Assembly (NCBI GenBank): GCA_017469845.1
Contig: JAFUFP010000042.1
Coordinates: 1 to 50,903 of the forward strand
Direction of reading: 5' to 3'
Length of the DNA stretch: 50,903 nt
Source of the DNA: Bacteroidales bacterium
Lineage (GTDB): Bacteria > Bacteroidota > Bacteroidia > Bacteroidales > UBA932
A program made the translations under genes and the position numbers. Positions within the stretch are counted from its first letter, which is position 1; each line of letters starts with the position of its first letter. The notes under the pieces are model-generated. The model was not told the origin of the DNA and did not search any database. It saw nothing but the letters and a program-made list of their open reading frames with translations. Positions 33,246 to 40,572 of the stretch are shown one piece after another.

Positions 33246-33595
33246 TTCTCTTCCTCCTTTGGTATTTCCGGGAACGGCATCCAGAACTTAACTCCTGGAA
33301 TGTTCCACCCGTTGTAATCTTCACATCTCTCTTTATTGACAATATGCCCGAAAGCAATCTTGTAGATAGGTGCAGTTCCGAGGTCGTCTGTGAGCACGAT
33401 AACCTCTTCATCAATCTCCGGTAAGCAATCATCAACCGAGTGCCAACAAAGGTATTCCTTTGCAAGATCATATCCTCGTTCGATGAAATCATTGTAAGGG
33501 CATTTGCGCTGTAAGCCTCGCACTTCATAACCGCAGGAAGGCTCGCCGTGGTCATTACAAACCACACACATGTCTTCAGTTGTTCTTTCTACCAT
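33242..33595 (-). CDS. DUF551-like phage protein
   Basis: The 117-residue protein has an N-terminal Cys/His-containing part (C-V-V-C-N-D-H-G-E-P-S-C) that may bind zinc. The C-terminal region W-H-S-V-D-D-C-L-P-E-I-D-E-E-V-I-V ... G-V-K-F-W-M-P-F-P matches the DUF551 pattern (W-x-P-x-x-x-L-P ... H-W-M-P-L-P). Such proteins are common in phage early regions; function unknown. It overlaps the upstream gene by 20 bp. Confidence 0.75.
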   Translation of the reverse strand: MVERTTEDMCVVCNDHGEPSCGYEVRGLQRKCPYNDFIERGYDLAKEYLCWHSVDDCLPEIDEEVIVLTDDLGTAPIYKIAFGHIVNKERCEDYNGWNIPGVKFWMPFPEIPKEEEK

Positions 33596-34262
33596 TTCTT
33601 GTCCTCCTTCTATAGTAAAGTTCTACCTTTGCCGGGATTGCTTCATCGAAGCTTGCTCCGCAGATGAAATCTCCATCTTTACTTGAGAACCAATCTCTGG
33701 GTTCGTAAGAAATCTTTACAAACTGAGACACGGCATCGTCATATCCGTCGCACCATACCTTAGTCTTGAGTTTGGCAAACTCGTATCTGTCCTTTTGGTA
33801 CTGCCACTTCGCTCCGGCCTTGAAAGCTTCTGCTACGTCTTGAGTGGTCCAATCCCATCCGGGGTGCCCAGCAGCATCTGCGACTTTTCGGATATTGTCA
33901 TCTGCTGCTTCTTCCAACTCATGACAATCCACTTCCGGCTGCTCTTGCTTATCGGAATATGTCTTTGATAATTCTCGAACAAACAAATCATACTCTTGTA
34001 CAAGTTGTGTAGCAGGAAAAATCTCACCATTAAATGTTTTTCGGAATTTATCAAGTCTTAAATGGGCAAACCAAGTTCCAACTTTATCTACAAAGCCATC
34101 AAAGGTTAATGTCTTTTCCGGCTGCTCCTGCTGGAGAGAGTCGATGATTTCCACTACCATTGCAAGTGCGTTATTAAAAGCAACCTGCTCGTCGTACGTC
34201 TTTGTTACCAAGTTTAGTTCATTGATTTTGGCAACCAGTTTTTCTGCGTCAATGTATTTCAT
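33576..34262 (-). CDS. Hypothetical early phage protein
   Basis: The 228-residue protein opens M-K-Y-I-D-A-E-K-L-V-A-K-I and has a central helical part with W-T-T-Q-D-V-A-E-A-F-K-A-G-A-K-W-Q. It ends in a very basic tail (Y-R-R-R-T-R-N-G-R-K). Similar mosaic proteins joining short A-F-x-A-G-A-x-W motifs occur in Bacteroides phages and mobile islands. Its start overlaps the zinc-ribbon gene by 4 bp. Confidence 0.7.
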   Translation of the reverse strand: MKYIDAEKLVAKINELNLVTKTYDEQVAFNNALAMVVEIIDSLQQEQPEKTLTFDGFVDKVGTWFAHLRLDKFRKTFNGEIFPATQLVQEYDLFVRELSKTYSDKQEQPEVDCHELEEAADDNIRKVADAAGHPGWDWTTQDVAEAFKAGAKWQYQKDRYEFAKLKTKVWCDGYDDAVSQFVKISYEPRDWFSSKDGDFICGASFDEAIPAKVELYYRRRTRNGRKNN

Positions 34263-34504
34263 GGCAAAATCTCTTCTTCTGTGTCTGCATCCCAGACTTT
34301 CCCGTCCTTCGTGACGAAATTGCCATCAGCATTGTATTTCCAGCAGTTTGGACAGTAATCTTTGCCGCCAAGGTCCTTGAAATCACCTTCGTCATAAGCG
34401 TCCTCGTAGGCGTATTCCTTATCGGGACGCCAGAGCTCCTCGTTTCCGAGGGTCTCTCCGCAGCAGTCACACCGTACGTTGTAAAAGTATTCCTTAACTA
34501 TCAT
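34259..34504 (-). CDS. Small zinc-ribbon-like protein
   Basis: The 81-residue acidic protein has two Cys pairs, C-D-C-C near residue 12 and C-P-N-C near residue 51, as in a zinc ribbon. A Tyr/Asp-rich stretch (Y-A-Y-E-D-A-Y-D-E-G-D-F) lies between. ATGA overlaps join it to both neighbours. Its function is unknown; nucleic-acid or protein binding is possible. Confidence 0.7.
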   Translation of the reverse strand: MIVKEYFYNVRCDCCGETLGNEELWRPDKEYAYEDAYDEGDFKDLGGKDYCPNCWKYNADGNFVTKDGKVWDADTEEEILP

Positions 34505-34677
34505 ATCCCTTTCTCCTGCCTTTCACATAACCTGACATAAGCCATCGCCACTTCCTTGGCGAATTCCGGATCCATGGACGCCAGGGAGCCGACAGCCTCC
34601 CCGTTCCGCCAGATCACCTCGATGCGCTCGGCCTTCCTCATCGCGTCGCGCACAATCCGTTCGTTGTTTCCTATCAT
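34501..34677 (-). CDS. 58-residue phage protein
   Basis: This frame is linked to both neighbours by ATGA overlaps: the start lies in the stop of the 287-residue gene and its stop lies in the start of the zinc-ribbon gene. The product (M-I-G-N-N-E-R-I-V-R-D-A-M-R-K-A ... M-A-Y-V-R-L-C-E-R-Q) is amphipathic and helical. No family is recognised. Confidence 0.7.
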   Translation of the reverse strand: MIGNNERIVRDAMRKAERIEVIWRNGEAVGSLASMDPEFAKEVAMAYVRLCERQEKGI

Positions 34678-35537
34678 TTATCTTCAATCGGTTTGAATTC
34701 CATCCAGCAGTAGTACCTGTCCCCGAATTTCCTCGCTTCCACTTCCGGCATCCTCTCGGTGTCTGGAGTATAGTAGGCGACATGGCTCCCCCTCCCGACG
34801 ATGTATCCGTGCTTGCGGAGAGTGTAGCGCAAAGCGCAAATGGATCTCGGCTGCTTTATCAGCTTCATCTTGAGTTTCTGCGGAAGTCCGAATAGGATCC
34901 TCCGCTTGTCTTCCGCAATGGAAGCGTTCCTGCTTTCCCTTGCCTTCGAGAGTCTGGCGCTTTTCTGTTCTTCAGTCTCCCTCAACCTGTAGTCATTTAT
35001 CGAATGTTCGTTAGATCTGGGAATCCTATACCCCTTCTTCGGATACGTCCCGTGCGCCATATGGGAAAGTTCGGCGGCCATCGCTCCTTTCAATTGTGAC
35101 TCAGCCATAAACTCCATGGACTTCTTCAGTCCGTGTCGGCGGGCGAGGCGGTGCAGTGAAGTCTGACTCATGCCGTACCTCTCCATGAGCACCGCATTTG
35201 CGGTGCAGGGGTATTCCCTCACGAAGGAGGAAATCTGGCCATCCGTAAGCTCGAGTCTCTTCCTGTACCCGCCGCCGTGGTGGGCACCCTTCAGGCAGCC
35301 GCAGCTCCTCGTGGATCCTTTCTGCAGCATCTTCCTTCCGACGACTTTTTCCCCTCCGCAATCGCACCTGCATTTCCAATAGGACTGGCCTTCCCCGTAG
35401 TGGTCAAAACCCACCACGAGAAGCTTTCCGAAACGCTTCCCCGTGAGGTCGAATCCGGACTCGCGGGGCTCGGTTTTTGGGCTTTTGGGGCTATGTGTTG
35501 TATTTTCTTGAGTTTCAGTCATTTGTTGCGTTTGCAT
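34674..35537 (-). CDS. Phage DNA-binding protein with Cys-rich G-K-R-F-G-K-L domain
   Basis: The N-terminal domain of the 287-residue protein has D-L-T-G-K-R-F-G-K-L-L-V, W-K-C-R-C-D-C-G-G, and R-S-C-G-C-L at about residues 30-82. This module occurs at the start of AP2/homing-nuclease-like and regulatory phage proteins and probably binds zinc. A helix-turn-helix-like segment follows near 110-135 (M-E-R-Y-G-M-S-Q-T-S-L-H-R-L-A). A basic region and a C-terminal F-G-D-R-Y-Y-C-W-M-E-F complete it. No nuclease motif is evident. A DNA-binding role in the early region is inferred. Confidence 0.7.
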   Translation of the reverse strand: MQTQQMTETQENTTHSPKSPKTEPRESGFDLTGKRFGKLLVVGFDHYGEGQSYWKCRCDCGGEKVVGRKMLQKGSTRSCGCLKGAHHGGGYRKRLELTDGQISSFVREYPCTANAVLMERYGMSQTSLHRLARRHGLKKSMEFMAESQLKGAMAAELSHMAHGTYPKKGYRIPRSNEHSINDYRLRETEEQKSARLSKARESRNASIAEDKRRILFGLPQKLKMKLIKQPRSICALRYTLRKHGYIVGRGSHVAYYTPDTERMPEVEARKFGDRYYCWMEFKPIEDK

Positions 35538-35599
35538 AAATGTAAATACCTATTTACCGAAGCGTAAGCCCCATGAAGCGGGACTCCCTGCGGCACGTG

Positions 35600-36667
35600 T
35601 CATCCTATGAATTTTTTGTGGGCGTCCTTGACGTCCTCGTTCAGGGTCTGGGCGTAGATGGTGGTCGTGGCGATGGAGTCGTGTCCCAGCATGATCCGGA
35701 CCTCATCTATGGGCATCCCCTTCTGCAGGGCGTGGGTCGCCACCGTCTTGCGGAACAGGTGGGGATGCAGCCGGAACCCGCACGCCTCACCCAGCTTCCG
35801 GAGGATACCTCTCGCCTCGTCGGGGGAAAGCCGACCCTCGTCGGGCCTGTATTCCCTTCCCTGTGACGAGAACATCTTTTCGATGTCGAGCGTCCCCAAG
35901 TCCGGCTCGTATCCGAACAGGGCGGGGGATTTGTCCTTCCGCACCTTCATGTAGTCGAAATAGGCGTACTTCGCCCTCTGGGTGATGTAGACCGTCCTGT
36001 ATTTGCGGCCTTTGCCGAGGACGGTGACCTCCATCTTCTCCCAGTCCACGTCGGTGCGGTTCAGGGCGCAGAGTTCGCTCACCCTGCATCCGGTGGAGTA
36101 CAGCATCTCCACCAGGGCCTTGATTCTTGCCGTACGGGCCGCGGATCTGACATGTTCCATCTGCTCGACGCTGAGGGCTTCCTCCTTCCTGTTGCGGACC
36201 TTCACACGTTCGACCCTGTCCATGGGGTTGGCGGGTACCAGGTCCTGCTTCCTGCACCAGCTGTACAGGCTGTTGAGCGTCCTGTAGATGATTGCCAGAT
36301 ATGCGGACGAACACCCGTCGACCTTCTTCTTCGCGAGGAATACCCTGATGTCGTCGGCGCTCACGTCCCGCACGTGCTTGCCGATCGCGGAGAGCGCCAT
36401 CTTGAGTACCGTCCTGTAGGTGTTCAGCGTGCTTTCGGTGCATCCCTGGACGGCCTTGGCGACGAAGAATTTCCCGATGATCTCGGAATCCCCGTTGTCG
36501 TAGACCACCACGGCGGTCTCCTTCCTTTCCAGGTCATACCCCCGCATCGAATCCGTGAGCCACGCTTCGATGTCCCGGATGAGGGAGACTTCCACCCCCT
36601 TGCCGAAAAGGTGCGCCCTCATGTTCTGCAGGATTTCCTCCTGCGGTGTCATCGTGACTTCTTCCAT
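35600..36667 (-). CDS. Second tyrosine recombinase (XerC/D-like)
   Basis: The 355-residue protein has a SAM-like core-binding region (residues about 75-170) and a complete catalytic domain: Arg in S-T-G-C-R-V-S-E-L, Lys in G-K-G-R-K-Y-R, H-x-x-R in H-P-H-L-F-R-K, L-G-H-D-S, and Tyr in T-T-I-Y-A-Q. The N-terminal part before the core-binding region is phage-specific. It lies in the replication/recombination operon, not beside an att site, and is unlike the integrase. It may resolve genome multimers, invert a DNA segment, or serve another attachment site. Confidence 0.88.
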   Translation of the reverse strand: MEEVTMTPQEEILQNMRAHLFGKGVEVSLIRDIEAWLTDSMRGYDLERKETAVVVYDNGDSEIIGKFFVAKAVQGCTESTLNTYRTVLKMALSAIGKHVRDVSADDIRVFLAKKKVDGCSSAYLAIIYRTLNSLYSWCRKQDLVPANPMDRVERVKVRNRKEEALSVEQMEHVRSAARTARIKALVEMLYSTGCRVSELCALNRTDVDWEKMEVTVLGKGRKYRTVYITQRAKYAYFDYMKVRKDKSPALFGYEPDLGTLDIEKMFSSQGREYRPDEGRLSPDEARGILRKLGEACGFRLHPHLFRKTVATHALQKGMPIDEVRIMLGHDSIATTTIYAQTLNEDVKDAHKKFIG

Positions 36668-36689
36668 GATTTTCCCTCCGCCGTGATTG

Positions 36690-37085
36690 TCAGAACGGGA
36701 GATCGCCCGTAGGATCCTCAGCCGTTTCGGTCATGACGGCAGGCTCGGATTTCGGCTGGATGCCGGCGAGACGGACAGCTTCAGCCACTATCTCGGTGCT
36801 GTTCCTCCGGTTCCCGTGCTGGTCCACCCAGACCCTCGTGCGCAGCTTCCCTTCCACGAGAACGGACGCCCCCTTCCTGACGTGCTTCTCGACCGCTTCC
36901 GCCAGCTTTCCGAAGGCGACCACGTTGTGCCATTCGGTCCTCTGGTGCCATTCGCCCTCATTGTCCTTGACGTTCTCCGTTGTTGCGACGGAGAACTGCG
37001 CGGCCCTGTTGCCGCCTCCGATGTCCCTGAGGACGGGGTCCTTCCCCGTGTTCCCCATGATGACGGCTCTGTTGTAACTTCCCAT
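36690..37085 (-). CDS. ssb: Single-stranded DNA-binding protein
   Basis: The 131-residue protein is an OB-fold SSB. It has R-A-V-I-M-G-N-T-G-K-D-P-V-L-R near the N-terminus, W-H-Q-R-T-E-W-H-N-V-V-A-F-G-K-L-A-E at about 45-62, G-A-S-V-L-V-E-G-K-L-R-T-R, and an acidic tail ending D-L-P-F. That tail recruits partner proteins. It would protect phage DNA during replication and lies 3 bp after the DUF4373 gene. Confidence 0.95.
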   Translation of the reverse strand: MGSYNRAVIMGNTGKDPVLRDIGGGNRAAQFSVATTENVKDNEGEWHQRTEWHNVVAFGKLAEAVEKHVRKGASVLVEGKLRTRVWVDQHGNRRNSTEIVAEAVRLAGIQPKSEPAVMTETAEDPTGDLPF

Positions 37086-37088
37086 TCC

Positions 37089-38057
37089 CTAAGATGCTAT
37101 CGGTTTGTTTTTGACGTATGAAATGCCGGAATAGCCGGCTGATCTGGCGTAGCCCATGATGACGGGACTGACTTTCGGGATGTTCTCCGGCTTTTCTATC
37201 CACTCCCTCAGGACGTCAGGAATGCGGAGCCTCAGCCTTTCCCCGCCGCCTATCGCGGCCACGGTGTCGGACAGGGCGGCCATCCTCACCTCCGGAGGCG
37301 CGTTCTCCTTCCTGAGCAGGGCATACAGTCCCTCCCACGCGTCGAGGAATTCCCGCTTGAAACGTCCTGTCCCGGACGGCTTCCAGAGCTTCGCAGCGGC
37401 GATCCTTTCCCTTCCGCTCATCTCGCTCCATCCCTTGGCGTCGGGGCGGTCGTTCCATGCCACCAGCCTCTCGTATTCGTTGCCCGGCGACGGACAGTTG
37501 CTGAAGAAAAGGAGAGAAAGGATTTCTTCTTCTTGTTGTTCTTTTTCGCCTTCGGATTCTTTTCCGCTGACGACGGAGGAGGAAGAGGAAGAAAAAGAAG
37601 AAGAAGGTTTTATTTCTTTTTCTTTTATTTTATTTAATTTAATGCCATTGGCAAAATCATCGTTTGCCATATTTTTGCCATTCTGAGCCATTGTGGAGGC
37701 GTTTTCGGCTTTGCCCTTGCCCCATCTGGATTCGGCTCCCTTCTTTCCGGCAGCTGACCTGACTCCGCTGATCTCCATCCTTTCGTCGAATCCGGCTGAG
37801 CGGAACTTCGTGCCGTCCTCCGAGAACTCGAACAGGCCGAAGTCCTCGACCACCGACTTGATCACTTCGGGGGAGACGCGCAGGTCGAAAGATATCATCT
37901 CATAGTCGGCGTCGCTGACGAAGCCGTCCTCTTCACGGAGCCTTTCGAGGATCATGAAGTACGCTCCGTACCCTTCCGCACCGTGCCTGGCGCGGAGACG
38001 CAGAAGCTTCTTGGAGTTTCTGGCGTTCGAGTCGTGGGGAAAATAATTGCTTGCCAT
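37089..38057 (-). CDS. DUF4373 domain protein, probable replication initiator
   Basis: The 322-residue protein opens with the Lin1244/Lin1753-like DUF4373 domain (Y-F-P-H-D-S-N-A-R-N-S-K-K-L-L-R-L ... G-A-E-G-Y-G-A-Y-F-M-I-L). It probably acts as a winged-helix DNA binder. A Lys-rich linker and a run of serines near residues 150-163 separate it from a C-terminal helical part. The domain is typical of phage and plasmid replication proteins in Firmicutes and Bacteroidota. The position beside ssb supports a role at the phage origin. Confidence 0.85.
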   Translation of the reverse strand: MASNYFPHDSNARNSKKLLRLRARHGAEGYGAYFMILERLREEDGFVSDADYEMISFDLRVSPEVIKSVVEDFGLFEFSEDGTKFRSAGFDERMEISGVRSAAGKKGAESRWGKGKAENASTMAQNGKNMANDDFANGIKLNKIKEKEIKPSSSFSSSSSSVVSGKESEGEKEQQEEEILSLLFFSNCPSPGNEYERLVAWNDRPDAKGWSEMSGRERIAAAKLWKPSGTGRFKREFLDAWEGLYALLRKENAPPEVRMAALSDTVAAIGGGERLRLRIPDVLREWIEKPENIPKVSPVIMGYARSAGYSGISYVKNKPIAS

Positions 38058-38064
38058 GATAAGT

Positions 38065-38313
38065 TCAGTTTTGCCGTCCTTCCGCCCCCAGCATGACCCA
38101 TCCGGTGGAGTTTACGGCTTTCGCTATCCCTTCGGGGTCCGCATCGTAGGTCTTCACCACTTCATGCATAGCCCATCGGAACAGCTCCGACCTCACCATC
38201 AGGCCGAGGGTAGCGGACATCATCCGGTAGATGTCTGCGTTGTCTTTGGGTTTGAATACACATTCACTTATTCCTCCGTCATGGAGGATTATCTTGAGTA
38301 TTTCCTTTTTCAT
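38065..38313 (-). CDS. Hypothetical early phage protein
   Basis: The 82-residue protein starts M-K-K-E-I-L-K-I-I-L-H-D-G-G and has a helical middle (M-S-A-T-L-G-L-M-V-R-S-E-L-F-R-W-A-M). It lies 7 bp upstream of the DUF4373 gene. Similar short proteins of unknown function are frequent in Bacteroides prophages. A 9-bp inverted repeat (38324-38332 with 38380-38388) lies just upstream of its start. Confidence 0.65.
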   Translation of the reverse strand: MKKEILKIILHDGGISECVFKPKDNADIYRMMSATLGLMVRSELFRWAMHEVVKTYDADPEGIAKAVNSTGWVMLGAEGRQN

Positions 38314-38442
38314 ATTATGGAAAGGGGAGAAGGGTTGCCATGAGAAGAAAAGACGTCACTGATTTCATCAACATTTCCTCTTCTCCCCGCAATTGACTAC
38401 CTATTCTTGTCACTGAAACATTAACTTAAGAATCCATTTGCC

Positions 38443-38640
38443 ATGAAACTTTTGGAGTTACATTTTGACGGGCAACTATGCGCCATTAATCCGGAGCACA
38501 TCGTCGTATTGAGAAAAAATCAAGAAGATGATGGCTGCACAATCTTCATCGACAGCAGTATTCCCGGCAAACTATCTGACGTGATTACTCCTGACGAGAG
38601 TTACCATTCCGTTCGGGAATCCCTTGCCCTTCTCCCGTGA
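38443..38640 (+). CDS. FlbD-like small protein on the opposite strand
   Basis: The 65-residue protein follows the FlbD-like pattern: M-K-L-L-E-L-H-F-D-G-Q-L-C-A-I-N-P-E-H-I-V-V-L, then C-T-I-F-I-D and a C-terminal V-R-E-S-L-A-L-L. Such proteins occur in many Bacteroidota phages without a flagellar link. It is read rightward among leftward genes, and its 3' end overlaps the next leftward frame by 56 bp. A weak -7-like TATTCTTG at 38402-38409 lies upstream without a matching -33 box. Confidence 0.65.
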   Translation: MKLLELHFDGQLCAINPEHIVVLRKNQEDDGCTIFIDSSIPGKLSDVITPDESYHSVRESLALLP

Positions 38641-38758
38641 CGATATAATCGAATAGCCTTTTAAGATCAGAAACTGGTCCCCCAAATTTGAAGGCCAATC
38701 GTTCCCGCAGCTTCTTCTCCCTGCGGCTGCGGAGCCATTTGATAAACCTGTCCATCAT
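38585..38758 (-). CDS. 57-residue basic protein
   Basis: The frame begins in an ATGA overlap with the stop of the excisionase-like gene. The product opens M-M-D-R-F-I-K-W-L-R-S-R-R-E-K-K-L-R-E-R, strongly basic and amphipathic. Its last 56 bp overlap the rightward FlbD-like gene, so one of the two may be mis-called. Coupling to the upstream gene favours it. Confidence 0.5.
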   Translation of the reverse strand: MMDRFIKWLRSRREKKLRERLAFKFGGPVSDLKRLFDYIVTGEGQGIPERNGNSRQE

Positions 38759-38985
38759 CCCAGCACTTTGCCCCAGGCGCGTTTGATTTCCCGGCCCTTG
38801 AACAGGGCACGCCTTTCACCGAACCTTTGGCAGGGGACTATCCTTCCCTTGGCCATCATGGCATCGAGCGTCTTCCAGCTTATCCCCAATGCCTTGCATG
38901 TATCCGTCTTGTTGTACAGCCCGTTGTCGGAAACCTTGGGCTCTTCTGGCGTCATCATAAGCTCGGCGTATTGGTGGTTGGACAT
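38755..38985 (-). CDS. Excisionase-like helix-turn-helix protein
   Basis: The 76-residue protein has D-T-C-K-A-L-G-I-S-W-K-T-L-D-A-M-M-A-K-G-R-I near the centre and F-G-E-R-R-A-L-F-K-G-R-E-I-K-R-A-W, the pattern of MerR-like winged-helix (HTH_17/DUF3853) proteins used as excisionases or early regulators. It is not beside attL or attR, so its partner could be either recombinase. It is the first gene after a terminator-like hairpin. Confidence 0.75.
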   Translation of the reverse strand: MSNHQYAELMMTPEEPKVSDNGLYNKTDTCKALGISWKTLDAMMAKGRIVPCQRFGERRALFKGREIKRAWGKVLG

Positions 38986-39092
38986 GTGGTGGGGGACTCC
39001 GGTTTCACGGTCATTCCGCCGTCCCTCCCGCGGAATGCGCTTGTTGTCTTTCTCTTCTTCATGATATATGTTTTTTTGAGTTGTTTTCAGAA

Positions 39093-39118
39093 CCCTCCGG
39101 CTGCTTGCTTCCGGAGGG
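39093..39118 (-). terminator. Terminator-like hairpin of the repressor operon
   Basis: CCCTCCGG and CCGGAGGG form a perfect 8-bp stem with a 10-nt loop. It lies downstream of the leftward repressor-proximal genes and before the excisionase-like gene. Only a short T-rich stretch follows on the minus strand. Attenuation or antitermination of the early operon is possible. Confidence 0.45.
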
Positions 39119-39167
39119 AGACGTGTATTAGAAAAACTGCAAAATTCTGTAGACGCATCACTGCGGG

Positions 39168-39206
39168 TGGCGGCGGATGGGGGAATCGAACCCCCGAGCG
39201 CTTCGG
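39168..39206 (-). pseudogene. 3' fragment of a tRNA (class II-like, possibly Ser)
   Basis: On the minus strand a T arm (GGGGG, TTCGATT, CCCCC) is followed by ATCCGCC, a G discriminator and an encoded CCA. No matching 5' acceptor strand (GGCGGAT) or D arm is found within 110 nt upstream. A G discriminator and the preceding GCGCTC stretch recall tRNA-Ser. It is a fragment, not a working tRNA. A tRNA 3' end inside a phage is what an attP core looks like. Confidence 0.6.
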
Positions 39207-39282
39207 TAAAACTTGATTCCGATCATAGCACAAATGATAGATATTCTTGCGCTCCCGAGCCCACGGTTCGCCAGTCTTCACG

Positions 39283-39582
39283 TTATTCCCGTGGAGGGCC
39301 CTTCCTGCTGTCAAACACGGCCCGCTCATCCGGAGATGACTCGCAGCAGTGGAGCCTCATCGAACCGGTCCTCCAGTATTTCCTGTCAGGGTCGAAGGTC
39401 TTTGCCAATCCCCGGATCATCGCTTCCGGATATCTTGGACAGTCCATCTCGCAAAAATCCTTTGCATCGCCCTGGTGTTCCCCGAAGTTGCGAAGCGGGG
39501 TCCATCTAGGTGTCCCGTCACCGTCGGGCATGTAAGCTTCGACAATGTATCCGTCCTCCGTACTGCTGACTTGGAACATCAT
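39283..39582 (-). CDS. Hypothetical early phage protein
   Basis: With the start at 39582, inside an ATGA overlap, the product is 99 residues. It opens M-M-F-Q-V-S-S-T-E-D-G-Y-I-V-E-A-Y-M-P-D-G-D and has W-T-P-L-R-N-F-G, D-C-P-R-Y-P and D-R-K-Y-W-R motifs. I do not recognise the family. A longer upstream frame to 39690 overlaps the preceding gene and is unlikely. Confidence 0.65.
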   Translation of the reverse strand: MMFQVSSTEDGYIVEAYMPDGDGTPRWTPLRNFGEHQGDAKDFCEMDCPRYPEAMIRGLAKTFDPDRKYWRTGSMRLHCCESSPDERAVFDSRKGPPRE

Positions 39583-39941
39583 AGGCTCGCCTCCTTTTCC
39601 TTCAGATATTGCTTCCTCCCTCTGAATGTGTTCTTGACCGCGATGAATCTGATGGAAAGTCCGAGTGACCCGTCGCGCGAGAAAATGCATATGGCGGGAG
39701 CCTGTCTGTCCAGGTCATCCACCAGGGCTTTCACCGAACCGCTTCCGCGGAATTTCCTTGCTTTGACATCCAACTCCTCAGCAAGTTCTTCAATTTCTTC
39801 GGGCGTGAATATGCAGTGGTCAAACTTCCTCGCCTCATTGAAAATAGCGGAAAGCCACTTGTTCCATGACGCCATTGCGAATCCTGCCTCCATCACGAAT
39901 AGACTGCACGGATAGACTGTTATTGTGCCCGCCAACATCAC
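39579..39941 (-). CDS. Hypothetical early phage protein
   Basis: The 120-residue protein has W-N-K-W-L-S-A-I-F-N-E-A-R-K-F-D-H and E-E-I-E-E-L-A-E-E-L-D-V-K-A-R-K-F-R. A beta-rich part (A-I-C-I-F-S-R-D-G-S-L-G-L-S-I-R) and a charged tail follow. ATGA overlaps tie it to both neighbours. No family is recognised. M17 and M23 are alternative starts. Confidence 0.65.
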   Translation of the reverse strand: MMLAGTITVYPCSLFVMEAGFAMASWNKWLSAIFNEARKFDHCIFTPEEIEELAEELDVKARKFRGSGSVKALVDDLDRQAPAICIFSRDGSLGLSIRFIAVKNTFRGRKQYLKEKEASL

Positions 39942-40126
39942 TCCGCCTCCTTACTCTCTTTGATGAAACCCCTTCCGAGGTCGAACATGATGTAGGCGAA
40001 GCAGAAGCAGAGAAGCGAAGCCCCTCCGTCCCTTCTGAAGGCGTTTACGGTCGCCAGCACCACGAGCAGGAACGCTGCAGCGAATGCGAGCACGGACTGT
40101 CCCGTGACTGTGAATTTCTTTTCCAT
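39938..40126 (-). CDS. Small two-TM membrane protein
   Basis: The 62-residue protein has two hydrophobic segments (about residues 10-28 and 36-50) with a basic connecting loop and a charged C-terminus (K-E-S-K-E-A-E). It lies in the immunity-proximal operon, where superinfection-exclusion proteins are common. Function is not shown by sequence. Confidence 0.6.
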   Translation of the reverse strand: MEKKFTVTGQSVLAFAAAFLLVVLATVNAFRRDGGASLLCFCFAYIMFDLGRGFIKESKEAE

Positions 40127-40234
40127 GATATGATATGTTTGTCTGTTTCAGGTGAACGCCCGGAGGATTTTCAAAGGACCGCTCTGTATACATGCAATGG
40201 AAACCAGTACCGTATGTGCCCCGGGCGCAGCGCA

Positions 40235-40570
40235 TCACTGCGTTATCTCCACGAAGTTGGCGTACGCCACCCTTCTGTCCCGGTAATCCCTCACCACTAT
40301 CTGGCAATGGTCGAAGACCTGTTCCTCGTGGTTCCAGCCTTCCACCACGAACACCTCCACCGGAAGGGCTTTGGGATTCCGCTGCCGCAGGAAATCGGCC
40401 ATGGAGTTGAGCCTGTCCTTCAGGACGGATATGCTCTGTCTGGTGAATTTCTGCCATAGGCGCCTCTCCAGCTCGGAAACCACTTCCTTCCCGATCTTGG
40501 ATGATCTTCCCGGCTCCAAGTTGACGTTCTTCAGCTCGTACACCCTGAGCGGTTCAGTGTTCGTGTTCAT
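40235..40570 (-). CDS. Hypothetical immunity-region protein
   Basis: The 111-residue protein opens M-N-T-N-T-E-P-L-R-V-Y-E-L and contains L-E-R-R-L-W-Q-K-F-T-R-Q and V-E-V-F-V-V-E-G-W-N-H. It is probably an alpha/beta protein. It lies 2 bp after the second regulator gene and is presumably co-transcribed with the repressor. The 108 bp downstream of it hold no gene. Confidence 0.65.
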   Translation of the reverse strand: MNTNTEPLRVYELKNVNLEPGRSSKIGKEVVSELERRLWQKFTRQSISVLKDRLNSMADFLRQRNPKALPVEVFVVEGWNHEEQVFDHCQIVVRDYRDRRVAYANFVEITQ

Positions 40571-40572
40571 GG

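Larger units (their letters stand above)
38986..39282. other. 297-bp intergenic region with hairpin and tRNA-like fragment
   Basis: No convincing gene is seen here. The stretch contains a strong hairpin (39093-39118), a 16-bp sequence shared with the region next to attL (39134-39149), and a tRNA 3'-end fragment on the minus strand (39168-39206). An ATG frame of 35 codons from 39062 overlaps the next gene but has no support. Confidence 0.5.

Noticed and set aside
38955..39062. 35-codon leftward frame (M-K-K-R-K-T-T-S) before the excisionase-like gene
   Set aside because: It overlaps the next start without coupling, has low complexity at its end, and lacks a promoter; coding status cannot be supported.
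39168..39282. Complete tRNA gene on the minus strand
   Set aside because: The 3' half is perfect, but no D arm, no standard anticodon loop and no complementary 5' acceptor strand occur at usable distance.
39951..40457. 168-residue leftward frame
   Set aside because: It is an out-of-frame shadow of three small coupled genes, rich in Arg, Gly and Pro as GC-rich shadows usually are.
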